Source: an uncultured Pelagibacteraceae bacterium
GTDB lineage: Bacteria > Pseudomonadota > Alphaproteobacteria > Pelagibacterales > Pelagibacteraceae
Assembly (NCBI GenBank): GCA_902581445.1
Contig: CACHOG010000002.1
Location: 140,533-204,532, forward strand
Reading direction: 5' to 3'
Length of the DNA: 64,000 nt
Below, piece after piece: positions 47,728 to 56,346 of this stretch. How positions within the stretch are numbered: position 1 is the stretch's first letter; each line of letters begins with the position of its first letter. The notes beneath the pieces were generated by a model. The model saw nothing but the letters and a program-made list of their open reading frames with translations, was not told the origin of the DNA and did not search any database. The position numbers and the translations under genes were made by a program.

Positions 47728-48425
47728 AATCTGTCTAAGCCTTTATTCTTAATTTTTATCAATTCTGTATTATATTTCATTAAAAAAATAAGCAAAGAAA
47801 ATAGGGCAAATGCCGCAGTCATGATACCAAGAGGTATTAGCATTGTAGTATGTATAGTGGTTTCAGAGAATATATTTACAGATGATGGTTGATGTAAAGT
47901 TGACCACCAATCAACTGAAAACTTTATAATTGGGATATTTATAAATCCTAAAATTGCTATAAATGAGGTTATTTTAGTTACATAATCTTTACTCTCAAAA
48001 ATTCTCCAAGCTATTAAGTACATTAAATAAAAGATACATAATATTAACATTGAAGTTATTCTGGCATCCCATGCCCACCAAGTTCCCCACGTTGGTTTTC
48101 CCCAGATCGAACCAGTAACTAAAGCTATCAAGCTAAATACAAATCCAGAGGGAGCTAAACTTTTTGCAACTAAAAAGAATAATTTATTCTTAAATATAAT
48201 TACCATTATCGATAGAGCTGCCATTAAAGAAAATATGCCAAGTGAAATCCATGCTGATGGAACATGGACATACATTATTCTAACAGAGTCACCTTGAAGA
48301 TAATCTTCAGGAGATAGTACCAAAGCTTCAAATAAACCAAGCATTAAAACAATTAAAAATAAGCCTAAAACAATTTTTTGACTTTTTCTAACTAAGTTAA
48401 ATTGATAGTTTTTAATAAAATTCAT
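47724..48425 (-). CDS. ccmC: Heme exporter protein CcmC
   Basis: This six-helix membrane protein (233 residues) presents heme to CcmE. The WGTWWAWDARITSML tryptophan-rich motif and the histidine-containing loops MYVHVPSAWIS and WWSTLHQPSS are present. It is the first ccm gene of this unit. The ABC-type partners ccmA and ccmB are not in the window. A 179-base non-coding gap with a large inverted repeat lies upstream. Confidence 0.95.
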   Translation of the reverse strand: MNFIKNYQFNLVRKSQKIVLGLFLIVLMLGLFEALVLSPEDYLQGDSVRIMYVHVPSAWISLGIFSLMAALSIMVIIFKNKLFFLVAKSLAPSGFVFSLIALVTGSIWGKPTWGTWWAWDARITSMLILCIFYLMYLIAWRIFESKDYVTKITSFIAILGFINIPIIKFSVDWWSTLHQPSSVNIFSETTIHTTMLIPLGIMTAAFALFSLLIFLMKYNTELIKIKNKGLDRL

Positions 48426-48471
48426 TGATGTATTTATATTGGAAATTTTTATTTTTCAAAGTGAGATAAAG

Positions 48472-48569
48472 GGTCATGTTCTGATCAAGAATGTGAGGGA
48501 GATAATCTTAAGGGAAACGTTTACACTCTTGATCAGAATATATCTGGATTATGCATTTAATGTGTGACC
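48472..48569 (-). ncRNA. Candidate structured RNA between hspQ and ccmC
   Basis: The gap 48426-48604 contains an inverted repeat with 15 of 16 bases paired (48479-48494 with 48523-48538, core CTGATCAAGA/TCTTGATCAG). It encloses a 28-base loop that includes GGGAGATAATCTTAAGGG. Outside it, GGTCA (48472-48476) can pair with TGACC (48565-48569), leaving an asymmetric internal loop. The region looks richer in G+C than the spacers around it. No U-run follows the stem, so it is not an ordinary terminator. Strand and function are unknown. It could be a small RNA, the ccm leader or a binding site. It does not resemble tmRNA or SRP RNA to me. Confidence 0.5.
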
Positions 48570-48604
48570 AACATTTGTGCCAATTGTGTTTGAAAAAAGA
48601 TGTA

Positions 48605-48925
48605 TTAGTTGGATTGCTTAAAATAACTAGATCCCCTTTTTCCCGAAAAAATCTCATTTATTAAAGGATGTTTTATTGGCTCTTCTGAGTCGTCAAACAA
48701 CAAATTCTGCTCAGATACATACGCCTCATAAGTAAGATCATCATTTTCAGCGAGCAGATGATAAAAGGGTTGATCTTTTCTAGGTCTAACGTTTTTTGGA
48801 ATAGACTGATACCACTCCTCAGAATTATTAAATTTAAAATCAACATCATATATAACACCTCGAAAATCGAAATGCTTGTGTTTAACAACGTCTCCTATTG
48901 AAAATTTTGCTTTTTGGATTGTCAT
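48605..48925 (-). CDS. hspQ: Heat shock protein HspQ (YccV-like, hemimethylated-DNA-binding fold)
   Basis: This 106-residue protein has the YccV/HspQ domain: KFSIGDVVKHKHFDFRGVIYDVD, then PFYHLLAENDD and YVSEQNLL. In enterobacteria HspQ affects DnaA stability and Lon protease specificity. The role here is inferred from family. It is the first gene of the minus-strand block, divergent from yciB across 78 bases. Confidence 0.92.
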   Translation of the reverse strand: MTIQKAKFSIGDVVKHKHFDFRGVIYDVDFKFNNSEEWYQSIPKNVRPRKDQPFYHLLAENDDLTYEAYVSEQNLLFDDSEEPIKHPLINEIFSGKRGSSYFKQSN

Positions 48926-49003
48926 ACTAATAAATATGGGTATTTAAATAGGAAAATCAATAAAAAAAATATTATTAATTTATAAATCTGTTAATATCTT
49001 TGT

Positions 49004-49555
49004 GTGAATAAATCTTTTTACAAATTTGTCACAGATTTTGGCCCTCTATTAGTATTCTTCACATTTTATTACAAAAATGAAAAAAATTTAGAAATTGCAA
49101 TCCCTCCTTTTATTTTAGCAACATTAATTGCCTTAGTTATTGTTTGGATAATAGAAAAAAAAATTCCGATGGTGCCTTTGCTTGGTGGAATTCTGATTAC
49201 ACTTTTTGGTGGATTAACAATATATTTTAAAAATCCAATTTTCATATATATGAAACCAACAATAATTAATATTTTATTTGCTCTTGGATTGATTTTTGGA
49301 AAATTTTTTACCCAAGAACCAGTTCTTAAAAAACTTTTAGGAAATGCATTGAAACTCCAGGACATTGGTTGGAAGATTTTAAATAAAAGATGGGCATTAT
49401 TTTTTATTGGTTTGGCGATTTTAAATGAAATTATATGGAGAACTCAATCGGAGGAGTTTTGGGTAAATTTTAAAGTCTGGGGTATGCTGCCAATAACTTT
49501 TATTTTCACAGCTTTTCAATTCAATATAATAAATAAGTATAAAATAGATGAATAA
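49004..49555 (+). CDS. yciB: Inner membrane septation protein A / YciB family
   Basis: This is an integral membrane protein of 183 residues with about five or six helices. The family pattern is clear at the start (FVTDFGPLLVFFTFYYK), in the middle (PLLGGILITLFGGLTIYFKNPIFIYMKPTIIN) and near the end (NEIIWRT, WVNFKVWGMLPITFIFT). YciB/IspA proteins affect cell division and envelope integrity. The start is a GTG at 49004-49006, and no in-frame ATG precedes the conserved block. Its end overlaps the next gene by eight bases. Confidence 0.93.
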   Translation: MNKSFYKFVTDFGPLLVFFTFYYKNEKNLEIAIPPFILATLIALVIVWIIEKKIPMVPLLGGILITLFGGLTIYFKNPIFIYMKPTIINILFALGLIFGKFFTQEPVLKKLLGNALKLQDIGWKILNKRWALFFIGLAILNEIIWRTQSEEFWVNFKVWGMLPITFIFTAFQFNIINKYKIDE

Positions 49556-49886
49556 GAATTTAAAATTAGTTGTAAATAATACTTTCAAAAAAGAAAGGAA
49601 TTATTTTTTTGAAAAAGATGAACTTAAGTCAATTCTAAATTTATATGCAAAAATGGTTTCAAATGGATCCTGGAAAGACTACGGCTTAGCTATTTCCAGC
49701 AAAAAAGTTACATTTAGTGTTTTTAAGAATGCAGCTGAAAATGCTGTCTATAAAATTTGTAAAACTTTTAAACCAATAAATCAAAACTTGAAATACTCAA
49801 TAACAGATTCGAATGGCAAAATTATAAATAATTCTGCGAGTTTAGAAAATCTTATTTTGGGAACAAAGTGGAAAAAAATTAAATAA
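49548..49886 (+). CDS. DUF2794 family protein
   Basis: This 112-residue protein belongs to a conserved alphaproteobacterial family of unknown function. The F-x-E/K-DELKSILNLYAKMVSNGSWKDYG segment, FSVFKNAAENAVYKI and the glycine-containing C-terminal hairpin (YSITDSNGKIINNSASLENLI) match the DUF2794 pattern. No membrane segment or catalytic motif is seen. It overlaps yciB by eight bases and converges with the Bax-inhibitor gene five bases away. Confidence 0.85.
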   Translation: MNKNLKLVVNNTFKKERNYFFEKDELKSILNLYAKMVSNGSWKDYGLAISSKKVTFSVFKNAAENAVYKICKTFKPINQNLKYSITDSNGKIINNSASLENLILGTKWKKIK

Positions 49887-49891
49887 TAAAT

Positions 49892-50647
49892 TTATCTTCT
49901 TTGACCAAACAATCTCAATAGCATTATAAATAAATTTATAAAATCTAAGTAAAGAGTTAATGCACCCATTACAGCTTTTTTTCCTATAACTTCTCCGCTG
50001 TCAGATGATGAATACATATTTTTTATTTTTTGTGTGTCGTAAGCAGTTAATCCTACAAATATTAATACACCCAAAATAGAAACTATAAAGTACATCATCG
50101 CTGACTTAAGAAAAATATTTACTAATGATGCAATTATTATTCCAATTAAACCCATCATTAAAAATGAACCTAGCTTTGTTAAATCTTTTTTAGTTGTGTA
50201 TCCATAAATACTCATCGCACCAAAAGTTGCAGAAGTTATGAAGAAAACTCTTGCAACACTCACACCTGTATAAACAAGCAGTATCCAGGATAATGATAAT
50301 CCCATCAATGCCGCAAAAATCCAAAACACTGTTTGCGCTTTTGCTGAGCTCATTTTATTTATACCAAAGCTCATATAAAACACTACTCCAAGAGGAGCCA
50401 ACATCACCACCCACTTAAGTCCTGAAAAAAATAAAGCTTCACCAATTGGTGTAAATCCAGTGATAGCTCCATTTGAACCTGTCTCTACTGAAAGTTTAAA
50501 AGATAATAAAGCAATAATACCCGTCAACAAAACACCAGTTGCCATATAGTTGTAGATTTTGAGCATGTAGGATCTTAGCCCAGCGTCCCAAACTACTGTT
50601 TTTTTTGCTGAAGTTGCTTGAAAAATGTTTTGTTTATTAAAGTTCAT
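49892..50647 (-). CDS. Bax inhibitor-1 / YccA family membrane protein
   Basis: This seven-helix membrane protein (251 residues) of the UPF0005/BI-1 family in bacteria is related to YccA and possibly acts as a pH-sensitive ion leak or FtsH modulator. The LRSYMLKIYNYMATGVLLTG start of the domain, FISATFGAMSIYGYTT-like central helix (here FFITSATFGAMSIYGY) and VGLTAYDTQKIK near the end are family hallmarks. I chose the ATG at 50645-50647. The longer TTG-initiated frame adds 18 unconserved residues. Confidence 0.93.
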   Translation of the reverse strand: MNFNKQNIFQATSAKKTVVWDAGLRSYMLKIYNYMATGVLLTGIIALLSFKLSVETGSNGAITGFTPIGEALFFSGLKWVVMLAPLGVVFYMSFGINKMSSAKAQTVFWIFAALMGLSLSWILLVYTGVSVARVFFITSATFGAMSIYGYTTKKDLTKLGSFLMMGLIGIIIASLVNIFLKSAMMYFIVSILGVLIFVGLTAYDTQKIKNMYSSSDSGEVIGKKAVMGALTLYLDFINLFIMLLRLFGQRR

Positions 50648-50700
50648 TTGATTGTATATATAGTAATTTTTTAAAATATTTTCAAGAAGTCTTAATAGCA

Positions 50701-51738
50701 ATGAACTATAAAAAACTAGGCAATACTGACTTAAAAGTTAGCACAATATGTCTCGGCACGATGACTTGGGGTGAGCAAAATTCGCAAGATGAGGGATTCC
50801 AACAAATGAACTATGCAATTGATCAAGGAGTTAATTTTTGGGATACAGCAGAATTATACTCGATACCTCCTAAAGAAGAAACTTTTGGGCACACCGAGAT
50901 TATTATAGGTAATTGGTTTAAAAAATCTAAAAAAAGGAAAGAGGTAATTCTAGCTACAAAAGTTTGTGGTCCGATGAGATCTTATGTACGTGGAGGTGGA
51001 AACCAATATGGTAAAAAAAACTTGGCAGATGCAATTGAAGGAAGTCTAAAAAGACTTCAAACAGATTATATAGACTTATATCAATTACACTGGCCTGAAA
51101 GAAATACTAATATGTTTGGAACACTTGGTTATAATCACTCTGAGGATGAGAATTGGAACAAATTTGAGGAAATTTTAGAAAGTTTACAAAAATTTATTGA
51201 AGCTGGAAAAATAAGATACATCGGTCTATCAAACGAGACTCCTTGGGGCGTAAATAAATTTCTTGAAATATCAAAGGAGAAAAAACTTCCTAGAATGATG
51301 TCAATACAGAACCCTTACAATCTGCTTAACAGATCATATGAAGTTGGGCTAGCTGAAATTTCTATTAGAGATAAAATAGGACTTTTAGCTTATTCCCCAT
51401 TAGCTATTGGTCATTTGACAGGTAAATATAGAAATAATAAAAAACCAAAAAAATCTAGACTACACCATGATGATGCTTTTTGGACTAGATACAATAAACC
51501 AAATCGAGAAAATGCTGTTGAGGAATACTACCAGATTTCTAAAAAATATAATTTAGATATGGCTCAAATGTCACTTAAATTTTGCGAAATTCAACCATTT
51601 GTAACTAGCGTAATAATTGGAGCAACGACTATGCAGCAGTTGAAAACTAACATAGAAAGTGTAAATGTTAATCTTTCTGAGGAAATTTTAAAAAGTATAA
51701 ACAATGTTCAAAAATTATACCCAAATCCATGTCCATAA
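50701..51738 (+). CDS. Aldo/keto reductase (Tas-like)
   Basis: This is an NADPH-dependent oxidoreductase with a TIM barrel, 345 residues. Catalytic D48 and Y53 lie in FWDTAELYS, a Lys in LATKVCG and a His in YQLHWPERN. The N-terminal MNYKKLGNTDLKVSTICLGTM and long insertion around YVRGGGNQYGKKN resemble the Tas subgroup. The physiological substrate is unknown. It is divergent from the Bax-inhibitor gene, and its stop overlaps the next gene by ten bases. Confidence 0.93.
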   Translation: MNYKKLGNTDLKVSTICLGTMTWGEQNSQDEGFQQMNYAIDQGVNFWDTAELYSIPPKEETFGHTEIIIGNWFKKSKKRKEVILATKVCGPMRSYVRGGGNQYGKKNLADAIEGSLKRLQTDYIDLYQLHWPERNTNMFGTLGYNHSEDENWNKFEEILESLQKFIEAGKIRYIGLSNETPWGVNKFLEISKEKKLPRMMSIQNPYNLLNRSYEVGLAEISIRDKIGLLAYSPLAIGHLTGKYRNNKKPKKSRLHHDDAFWTRYNKPNRENAVEEYYQISKKYNLDMAQMSLKFCEIQPFVTSVIIGATTMQQLKTNIESVNVNLSEEILKSINNVQKLYPNPCP

Positions 51739-52235
51739 TTAACAAAACTATTATAAGTGTAATCTTAATATTGTTTCCTTTAAGCTTGATGGCCGAAGAA
51801 GTTAAGAAGGTTGGTAAGTTTAAAGACTGGGAAACTATGGTTTTAAAAAAATCTGACGGCATTGTTTGCTTTGCTCAATCAAAACCTGTACTTCAGTCGC
51901 CTAAAACAAATAAGCGGGATTCGAGATTATTTGTTTCTTTCAGGCCTAATGATAAAATTGTAGATGAAATTAGTCTTACTGCTGGATATGAATTCAATAA
52001 ACAAAATTCAATAACTGCAAAGTCAGGTAAGTTTAAATACAAATTTGATATTTCACAAGAAAATTTTGCATGGATAGCTGATAATAAAGTTGAAAAAAAA
52101 ATGATTAGAACAATGAAAAAAGGATCTAGAATAATGGTTTCAGGATATAACTCGTCAGGCTCACAAACAATTGATCATTATTCATTGCTAGGTTTTACAA
52201 AAGCTTATAATGAAGCAAAAAAAAGCTGCAGCTAA
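51729..52235 (+). CDS. Invasion-associated locus B (IalB) family protein
   Basis: This secreted protein of 168 residues has a signal peptide (about 1-22, cut near LMAEE). It carries the IalB-family pattern: VGKFKDWETMV, then CFAQSKP, the RLFVSFRP strand, FAWIADN and a C-terminal DHYSLLGFTKAYNEAKKSC. The paired cysteines (near 46 and the C-terminus) may form a disulfide. Such proteins are widespread in free-living alphaproteobacteria, so the name does not imply pathogenicity. Its 3' end overlaps argG by 26 bases. Confidence 0.87.
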   Translation: MSIINKTIISVILILFPLSLMAEEVKKVGKFKDWETMVLKKSDGIVCFAQSKPVLQSPKTNKRDSRLFVSFRPNDKIVDEISLTAGYEFNKQNSITAKSGKFKYKFDISQENFAWIADNKVEKKMIRTMKKGSRIMVSGYNSSGSQTIDHYSLLGFTKAYNEAKKSCS

Positions 52236-53421
52236 AAAAAAACATAAAAAAAAAATCGTTTTAGCCTATTCTGGCGGTCTTGATACTTCTATTATTTTAA
52301 AATGGCTTCAAGAAAATTTTAATGCTGATATAATCGCTTACACGGCTGATATTGGACAAGAAATAAATAAAAAAAAAATTGTTTATAATGCTAAAAATTT
52401 GGGTGTTAAAAGTATAATAATTGAGAATTTACAAGATGAGTTTGTTAGAGAATATGTTTTCCCAATGATTAGAGGTCACGCTGTTTATGAAGGTGTATAT
52501 TTATTAGGGACGTCTATAGCCAGACCATTGATAGCAAAAGCACAAATTAAGGTTGCTAAAAAATTTAAAGCTTACGCTGTATCACATGGATCTACAGGAA
52601 AAGGAAACGATCAAGTAAGATTTGAACTTGGTTACTATTTTTTTAATCCAAAAATCAAAGTAATTGCTCCTTGGCGCATTTGGAATTTAAATTCTAGAAC
52701 TGATCTAATCAAATATGCAAAAAAAAATAAAATTCCAATACCAAAAGACAAAAGGGGTGAACCGCCTTTTTCGATTGATGATAATTTATTTCATACATCA
52801 ACTGAAGGAAAAGTTTTAGAAAATCCAAAAAATCAAGCACCAGAATTTATATTCCAAAGAACTGTCTCACCAGAAAAGGCTCCAAACAAACCAACTTATG
52901 TAACTATAAATTTTAGAAAAGGTGATCCGATAGGTTTGAATGGAAAAAAATTATCTCCTGCAAAACTATTAAAAAGATTAAATCATCTAGCTGGAACTAA
53001 TGGTATAGGACGAGTAGATTTAGTTGAAAATAGATTTTTGGGGATAAAATCTAGAGGTGTTTATGAAACTCCGGGTGGAACATTATTAATGATTGCGCAT
53101 CGTGCAATTGAGTCAGTTTCATTAGATAAGTCAACAATGCATTTAAAAGAAAATATTATGCCAAGATACGCTGAGTTAATTTACAATGGTTATTGGTTTT
53201 CAAAAGAAAGATTTAAACTACAAAAAATTATAGATTTAAAAAGAAATAAGGTTATTGGCTCTATTAAGCTAAAACTTTATAAAGGAAATACAACAATTGT
53301 TTCAAGAATTACTAATAGTAAAGCTTATTCGCTAAAAAATGTTTCTTTTGAGGAAAATAAAAGTTTTAACAAAAAAAATGTAGAACGATTTATTAATTTC
53401 CACAAAAAGAAGTTGAGATAA
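52210..53421 (+). CDS. argG: Argininosuccinate synthase
   Basis: It joins citrulline and aspartate using ATP in arginine synthesis. The PP-loop AYSGGLDTS, the GSTGKGNDQVRFELGYY and IAPWRIWNLNSRTD blocks and YETPGGTLL are typical of ArgG. Length 403 is normal. The 15 residues before the first strand are nearly all Lys, Ala and His (MKQKKAAAKKKHKKK), and no later initiator exists, so the 26-base overlap with the upstream gene is real. It converges with folD without a gap. Confidence 0.97.
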   Translation: MKQKKAAAKKKHKKKIVLAYSGGLDTSIILKWLQENFNADIIAYTADIGQEINKKKIVYNAKNLGVKSIIIENLQDEFVREYVFPMIRGHAVYEGVYLLGTSIARPLIAKAQIKVAKKFKAYAVSHGSTGKGNDQVRFELGYYFFNPKIKVIAPWRIWNLNSRTDLIKYAKKNKIPIPKDKRGEPPFSIDDNLFHTSTEGKVLENPKNQAPEFIFQRTVSPEKAPNKPTYVTINFRKGDPIGLNGKKLSPAKLLKRLNHLAGTNGIGRVDLVENRFLGIKSRGVYETPGGTLLMIAHRAIESVSLDKSTMHLKENIMPRYAELIYNGYWFSKERFKLQKIIDLKRNKVIGSIKLKLYKGNTTIVSRITNSKAYSLKNVSFEENKSFNKKNVERFINFHKKKLR

Positions 53422-54267
53422 TTAAGTTTGTGATCTTTTAAAACATTCAATAGTATTCTTTAATAAACAGGCAATAGTCATTGGTCCTACTCCACCTGGG
53501 ACTGGTGTGATAGCTTTTGCAATTTTTGAAACTTCGTTAAAAGCAACATCCCCAACAATACCTTTTTCTGTTTTATTAATTCCTACGTCTATTACAATTG
53601 AGTCTTTTTTAATCCAGTCACCTTTAACTAGCTCTGGTATACCAACAGCAGCTACAACTATATCACCTTTTAAACACTCACCTTTTAGGTCCTTAGTTTT
53701 TGAATGTGTTATAGTTACTGTACAGTTCTCTTTCAAAAGTAGTTGAGCCATCGGTTTACCATTTAAATTTGACCTACCAATAACTACCGCTTTTTTTCCG
53801 GACAAATTAGGCTCAACTTTTTTAATTAACAAGTAACAGCCTAGAGGAGTACAAGGAACCGAACTTTCGTATCCTGATGAAAGATTTCCAACATTCACAG
53901 GATGAAATCCGTCAACATCTTTTTCAGGAATTATTGCTTCTATAACTTTTTTTTTATCAATATGTTTTGGCAATGGTAATTGTACTAGGATACCAGAAAC
54001 CGTATCATCTTTATTTAATTCATAGATTTTGTTTAATATTGTAATTTCTTCAACGCTATCTGGATACTTTATTACCTCAGATTTCAATCCAACCTCTTTT
54101 GCGGATTTTTCTTTATTTCTCACATAAATTTGACTTGGAGTAAGATCCCCAATTAAAATTACTGTAAGTCCAGGTACCTTATTATATTTCGTTCTTAACT
54201 TAGAAACTTCTTTTCTTAATTCTTCTCGTAAGTTTGCTGCTTCTCTTTTTCCATCAATTAAAGTCAT
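53422..54267 (-). CDS. folD: Methylenetetrahydrofolate dehydrogenase / cyclohydrolase
   Basis: This bifunctional enzyme converts 5,10-methylene-THF to 10-formyl-THF. Catalytic Tyr and Lys lie in YVRNKEKSAKEVG, with VQLPLPKHID, DGFHPVNVG, the NADP-binding GRSNLNGKPMAQLL and the C-terminal PVPGGVGPMTIACLLKNT. Length 281 is normal. It is relevant to the THF one-carbon pool that receives methyl groups from DMSP demethylation. It follows yggT by two bases. Confidence 0.97.
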   Translation of the reverse strand: MTLIDGKREAANLREELRKEVSKLRTKYNKVPGLTVILIGDLTPSQIYVRNKEKSAKEVGLKSEVIKYPDSVEEITILNKIYELNKDDTVSGILVQLPLPKHIDKKKVIEAIIPEKDVDGFHPVNVGNLSSGYESSVPCTPLGCYLLIKKVEPNLSGKKAVVIGRSNLNGKPMAQLLLKENCTVTITHSKTKDLKGECLKGDIVVAAVGIPELVKGDWIKKDSIVIDVGINKTEKGIVGDVAFNEVSKIAKAITPVPGGVGPMTIACLLKNTIECFKRSQT

Positions 54268-54269
54268 AA

Positions 54270-54563
54270 TTAATTAAATAAAATAGGTGCTAAATATAGC
54301 TTCATACACACTTCTATAAACCATATCAACAAAAGAAGGATAATAGGAGAAATATCGAAAGCACCAAGGTTTGGTAAAAAACGTCTTATATACATTAATA
54401 AAGGTTCTGTAAGTCGATATGTAAAATCTAAAACTAGATACACAAACCTATTTGATGTGTTTAAGACATTAAAAGCTACAAGCCAACTTATTACTACATT
54501 GGCAATAACAACATAAGTATAAAGTTTTAAAACTTGAAGCACCAAATAAAATAATGCAATCAT
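54270..54563 (-). CDS. YggT family membrane protein
   Basis: This 97-residue protein has two hydrophobic segments and the YggT pattern: VISWLVAFNVLNTSNRFVY, then YRLTEPLLMYIRRFLPNLGAFDISPIILLL. Members are implicated in cell division, envelope function or osmotic stress, but the molecular role is not settled. It overlaps the MscS-family gene by four bases (ATGA). Confidence 0.92.
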   Translation of the reverse strand: MIALFYLVLQVLKLYTYVVIANVVISWLVAFNVLNTSNRFVYLVLDFTYRLTEPLLMYIRRFLPNLGAFDISPIILLLLIWFIEVCMKLYLAPILFN

Positions 54564-55645
54564 TTTTTTTCTACATATATAGATTGACTTGGGAATGCAA
54601 ATGCTGCACCATTTTTTTCTACAATTTGTTTAATTTGTATTGCTAATCTTTCTTTAACCGAAAGCCATTTTTCCCATTCATCGGTTTTTGTAAAACAGCG
54701 TATATACATGTCTATAGAACTTTCAGCAAATTTATCTATCCTTACGGCATAACCGATTTCAGTGTTAAAATCTTCATGCTTTTTAATATAATCCTCAATT
54801 TCATTTCTAATTTTTTTGAGTTGATCTACAGTAGTGTCGTATTGAAGATTAATAATCCAACTTATGATCCAATTTGTGGTTTGACTAACGTTTATAACAG
54901 CATTCTCTGCAAATTGAAAATTTGGAATTATTGCGAGCGATTTATCAAATTTTCTTATTGTGGTAGATCTAAAACCAATTTTTTCTACTATACCTTCTAT
55001 AATTCCCTCAACCAAAATCCAGTCACCCATTTTAAAACGTTTTTCAACTAAAACTAATATGCCGGAAATCAAATTTTTAAATAGATCTTGAGCACCTAAG
55101 GCAACTGCAACACCAAAGAGTCCAAGACCAGCAATTATTGGACCAATTTTAATTCCCCATAATTCAAGAACTGCTGCAGCTCCTAAAATAAAAATTAATA
55201 TTTTTAGTGACTTAATTATCCAACCAATCAATTCTCTTGTTAAAATTTTTCCTAATCCACTTAGTATATATGAAATAGGTTCAATAATTTGGTGGATGAT
55301 CCAAAAAAGTAGAATTGTTATTAGCGTTCTATTAATATTATCTACAAATGATCTTGTATCCTCTGAAAATGACATATAGTAACTTGCAATAAAAAATCCT
55401 AGAACAATTGGCAAAAATCTTGCTGGACCTACCAACGCCTTAACAAAAGTATCGTCTAACTTATTTGTTGTTCTTTGTGAGATGATCTCTAATTTTTTAA
55501 TAATAAGCTTACTTATTAATCCTCTAAAAATTAAAAAGATTAGAAAGATACCTAAACCAATTAAAATCTCGAATATATCAATACCTAAAATTCCTCTGTT
55601 CCAAACAGATAAAAATAAATCTTTAAAATTATCAAATATTTCCAT
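54560..55645 (-). CDS. Small-conductance mechanosensitive channel (MscS family)
   Basis: This is a pressure-release channel homologue of about 361 residues. Several N-terminal helices lead to the pore helix region GPIIAGLGLFGVAVALGAQDLFKNLISG. The beta domain follows with KRFKMGDWILVEGIIEGIVEKIGFRSTTIRKFD and NFQFAENAVINVSQT. I used the ATG at 55643-55645. A TTG two codons upstream overlaps the hemD stop as TTGA and is possible. Confidence 0.94.
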   Translation of the reverse strand: MEIFDNFKDLFLSVWNRGILGIDIFEILIGLGIFLIFLIFRGLISKLIIKKLEIISQRTTNKLDDTFVKALVGPARFLPIVLGFFIASYYMSFSEDTRSFVDNINRTLITILLFWIIHQIIEPISYILSGLGKILTRELIGWIIKSLKILIFILGAAAVLELWGIKIGPIIAGLGLFGVAVALGAQDLFKNLISGILVLVEKRFKMGDWILVEGIIEGIVEKIGFRSTTIRKFDKSLAIIPNFQFAENAVINVSQTTNWIISWIINLQYDTTVDQLKKIRNEIEDYIKKHEDFNTEIGYAVRIDKFAESSIDMYIRCFTKTDEWEKWLSVKERLAIQIKQIVEKNGAAFAFPSQSIYVEKK

Positions 55646-55647
55646 AA

Positions 55648-56346
55648 TCAAATTTTATACAGTAAAAATTCTTCTTCTCCAGGATTAAAAAGAAATATTT
55701 TTTTCCACTTTATTTCATTTAAAACAGTTGAGGTTTTTTCGCTTATACACATTAAATTAGTATTCATCCAAGAGCTTTGAAGATTGTAATTTTTTATCAT
55801 ATTTAGAAAACTTTGTGCGCTGTTTTGAGAGTAAACATAGACGATGTCGGGTATTTTATCTCTAAGTTTTTCAATTTCATCATTATTAAACTTTTCTTGC
55901 TCAATAGATTTATAGTTAATTATTCTTTTCAAATGGTAGCCCTGGGAAATTAATTTTTTGTCTAGGTCTGAAGATATTATTTGCCCTGTAACATAAATCA
56001 AATTTCCTTCAGAAACTCCAAAATTTTGGAAAATAATCTCTTTTAGATTTTCAACATTGCCGCCTGCTACATATATGTTTTGAAATCCTTTCATTTTAGC
56101 AACTTTTTCAGTAGCATTTCCAACACAAAAACATTTTATTTTTTTATCAATTTTTTGTGTATCTAAAAATTTAATAGCATTAGAACTTGTAAATATAATC
56201 CCTTTAAAAAGAGAGAAGTCCAAGCTTTCATAAATTATTTTTTGAATACTAATGACAGGTATATGCGAAACCATATGTCCTAAGGATTTAAATCTTAACA
56301 TTAGTTCATGGCAATCATCAAATGGTCTAGTAAATAAAATATGCAT
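55648..56346 (-). CDS. hemD: Uroporphyrinogen-III synthase
   Basis: This enzyme cyclises hydroxymethylbilane to uroporphyrinogen III. The 232-residue protein starts with the typical ILFTRPFDDCHELMLRF and contains IIFTSSNAIKFL, FCVGNATEKVA, ILIYVTG-like (here NLIYVTGQIISSDL) and VYVYSQNSAQSFL. HemD sequences are poorly conserved, but its place directly after hemC with no gap makes the call firm. Note that LPS/cofactor demand includes the ccm genes in this window. Confidence 0.9.
   Translation of the reverse strand: MHILFTRPFDDCHELMLRFKSLGHMVSHIPVISIQKIIYESLDFSLFKGIIFTSSNAIKFLDTQKIDKKIKCFCVGNATEKVAKMKGFQNIYVAGGNVENLKEIIFQNFGVSEGNLIYVTGQIISSDLDKKLISQGYHLKRIINYKSIEQEKFNNDEIEKLRDKIPDIVYVYSQNSAQSFLNMIKNYNLQSSWMNTNLMCISEKTSTVLNEIKWKKIFLFNPGEEEFLLYKI

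Noticed and set aside
48472..48569. Inverted repeat as insertion-sequence ends, phage attachment site or ordinary terminator
   Set aside because: No transposase or target duplication, no integrase or tRNA nearby, and no U-run after the stem.
48605..48925. Second minus-strand frame inside hspQ (about 48673-48888)
   Set aside because: It is an out-of-frame shadow. The hspQ frame carries the conserved domain.
50648..50701. TTG-started extension of the Bax-inhibitor gene
   Set aside because: The 18 extra residues are unconserved in style and fill the divergent promoter region. The ATG at 50647 fits the family.
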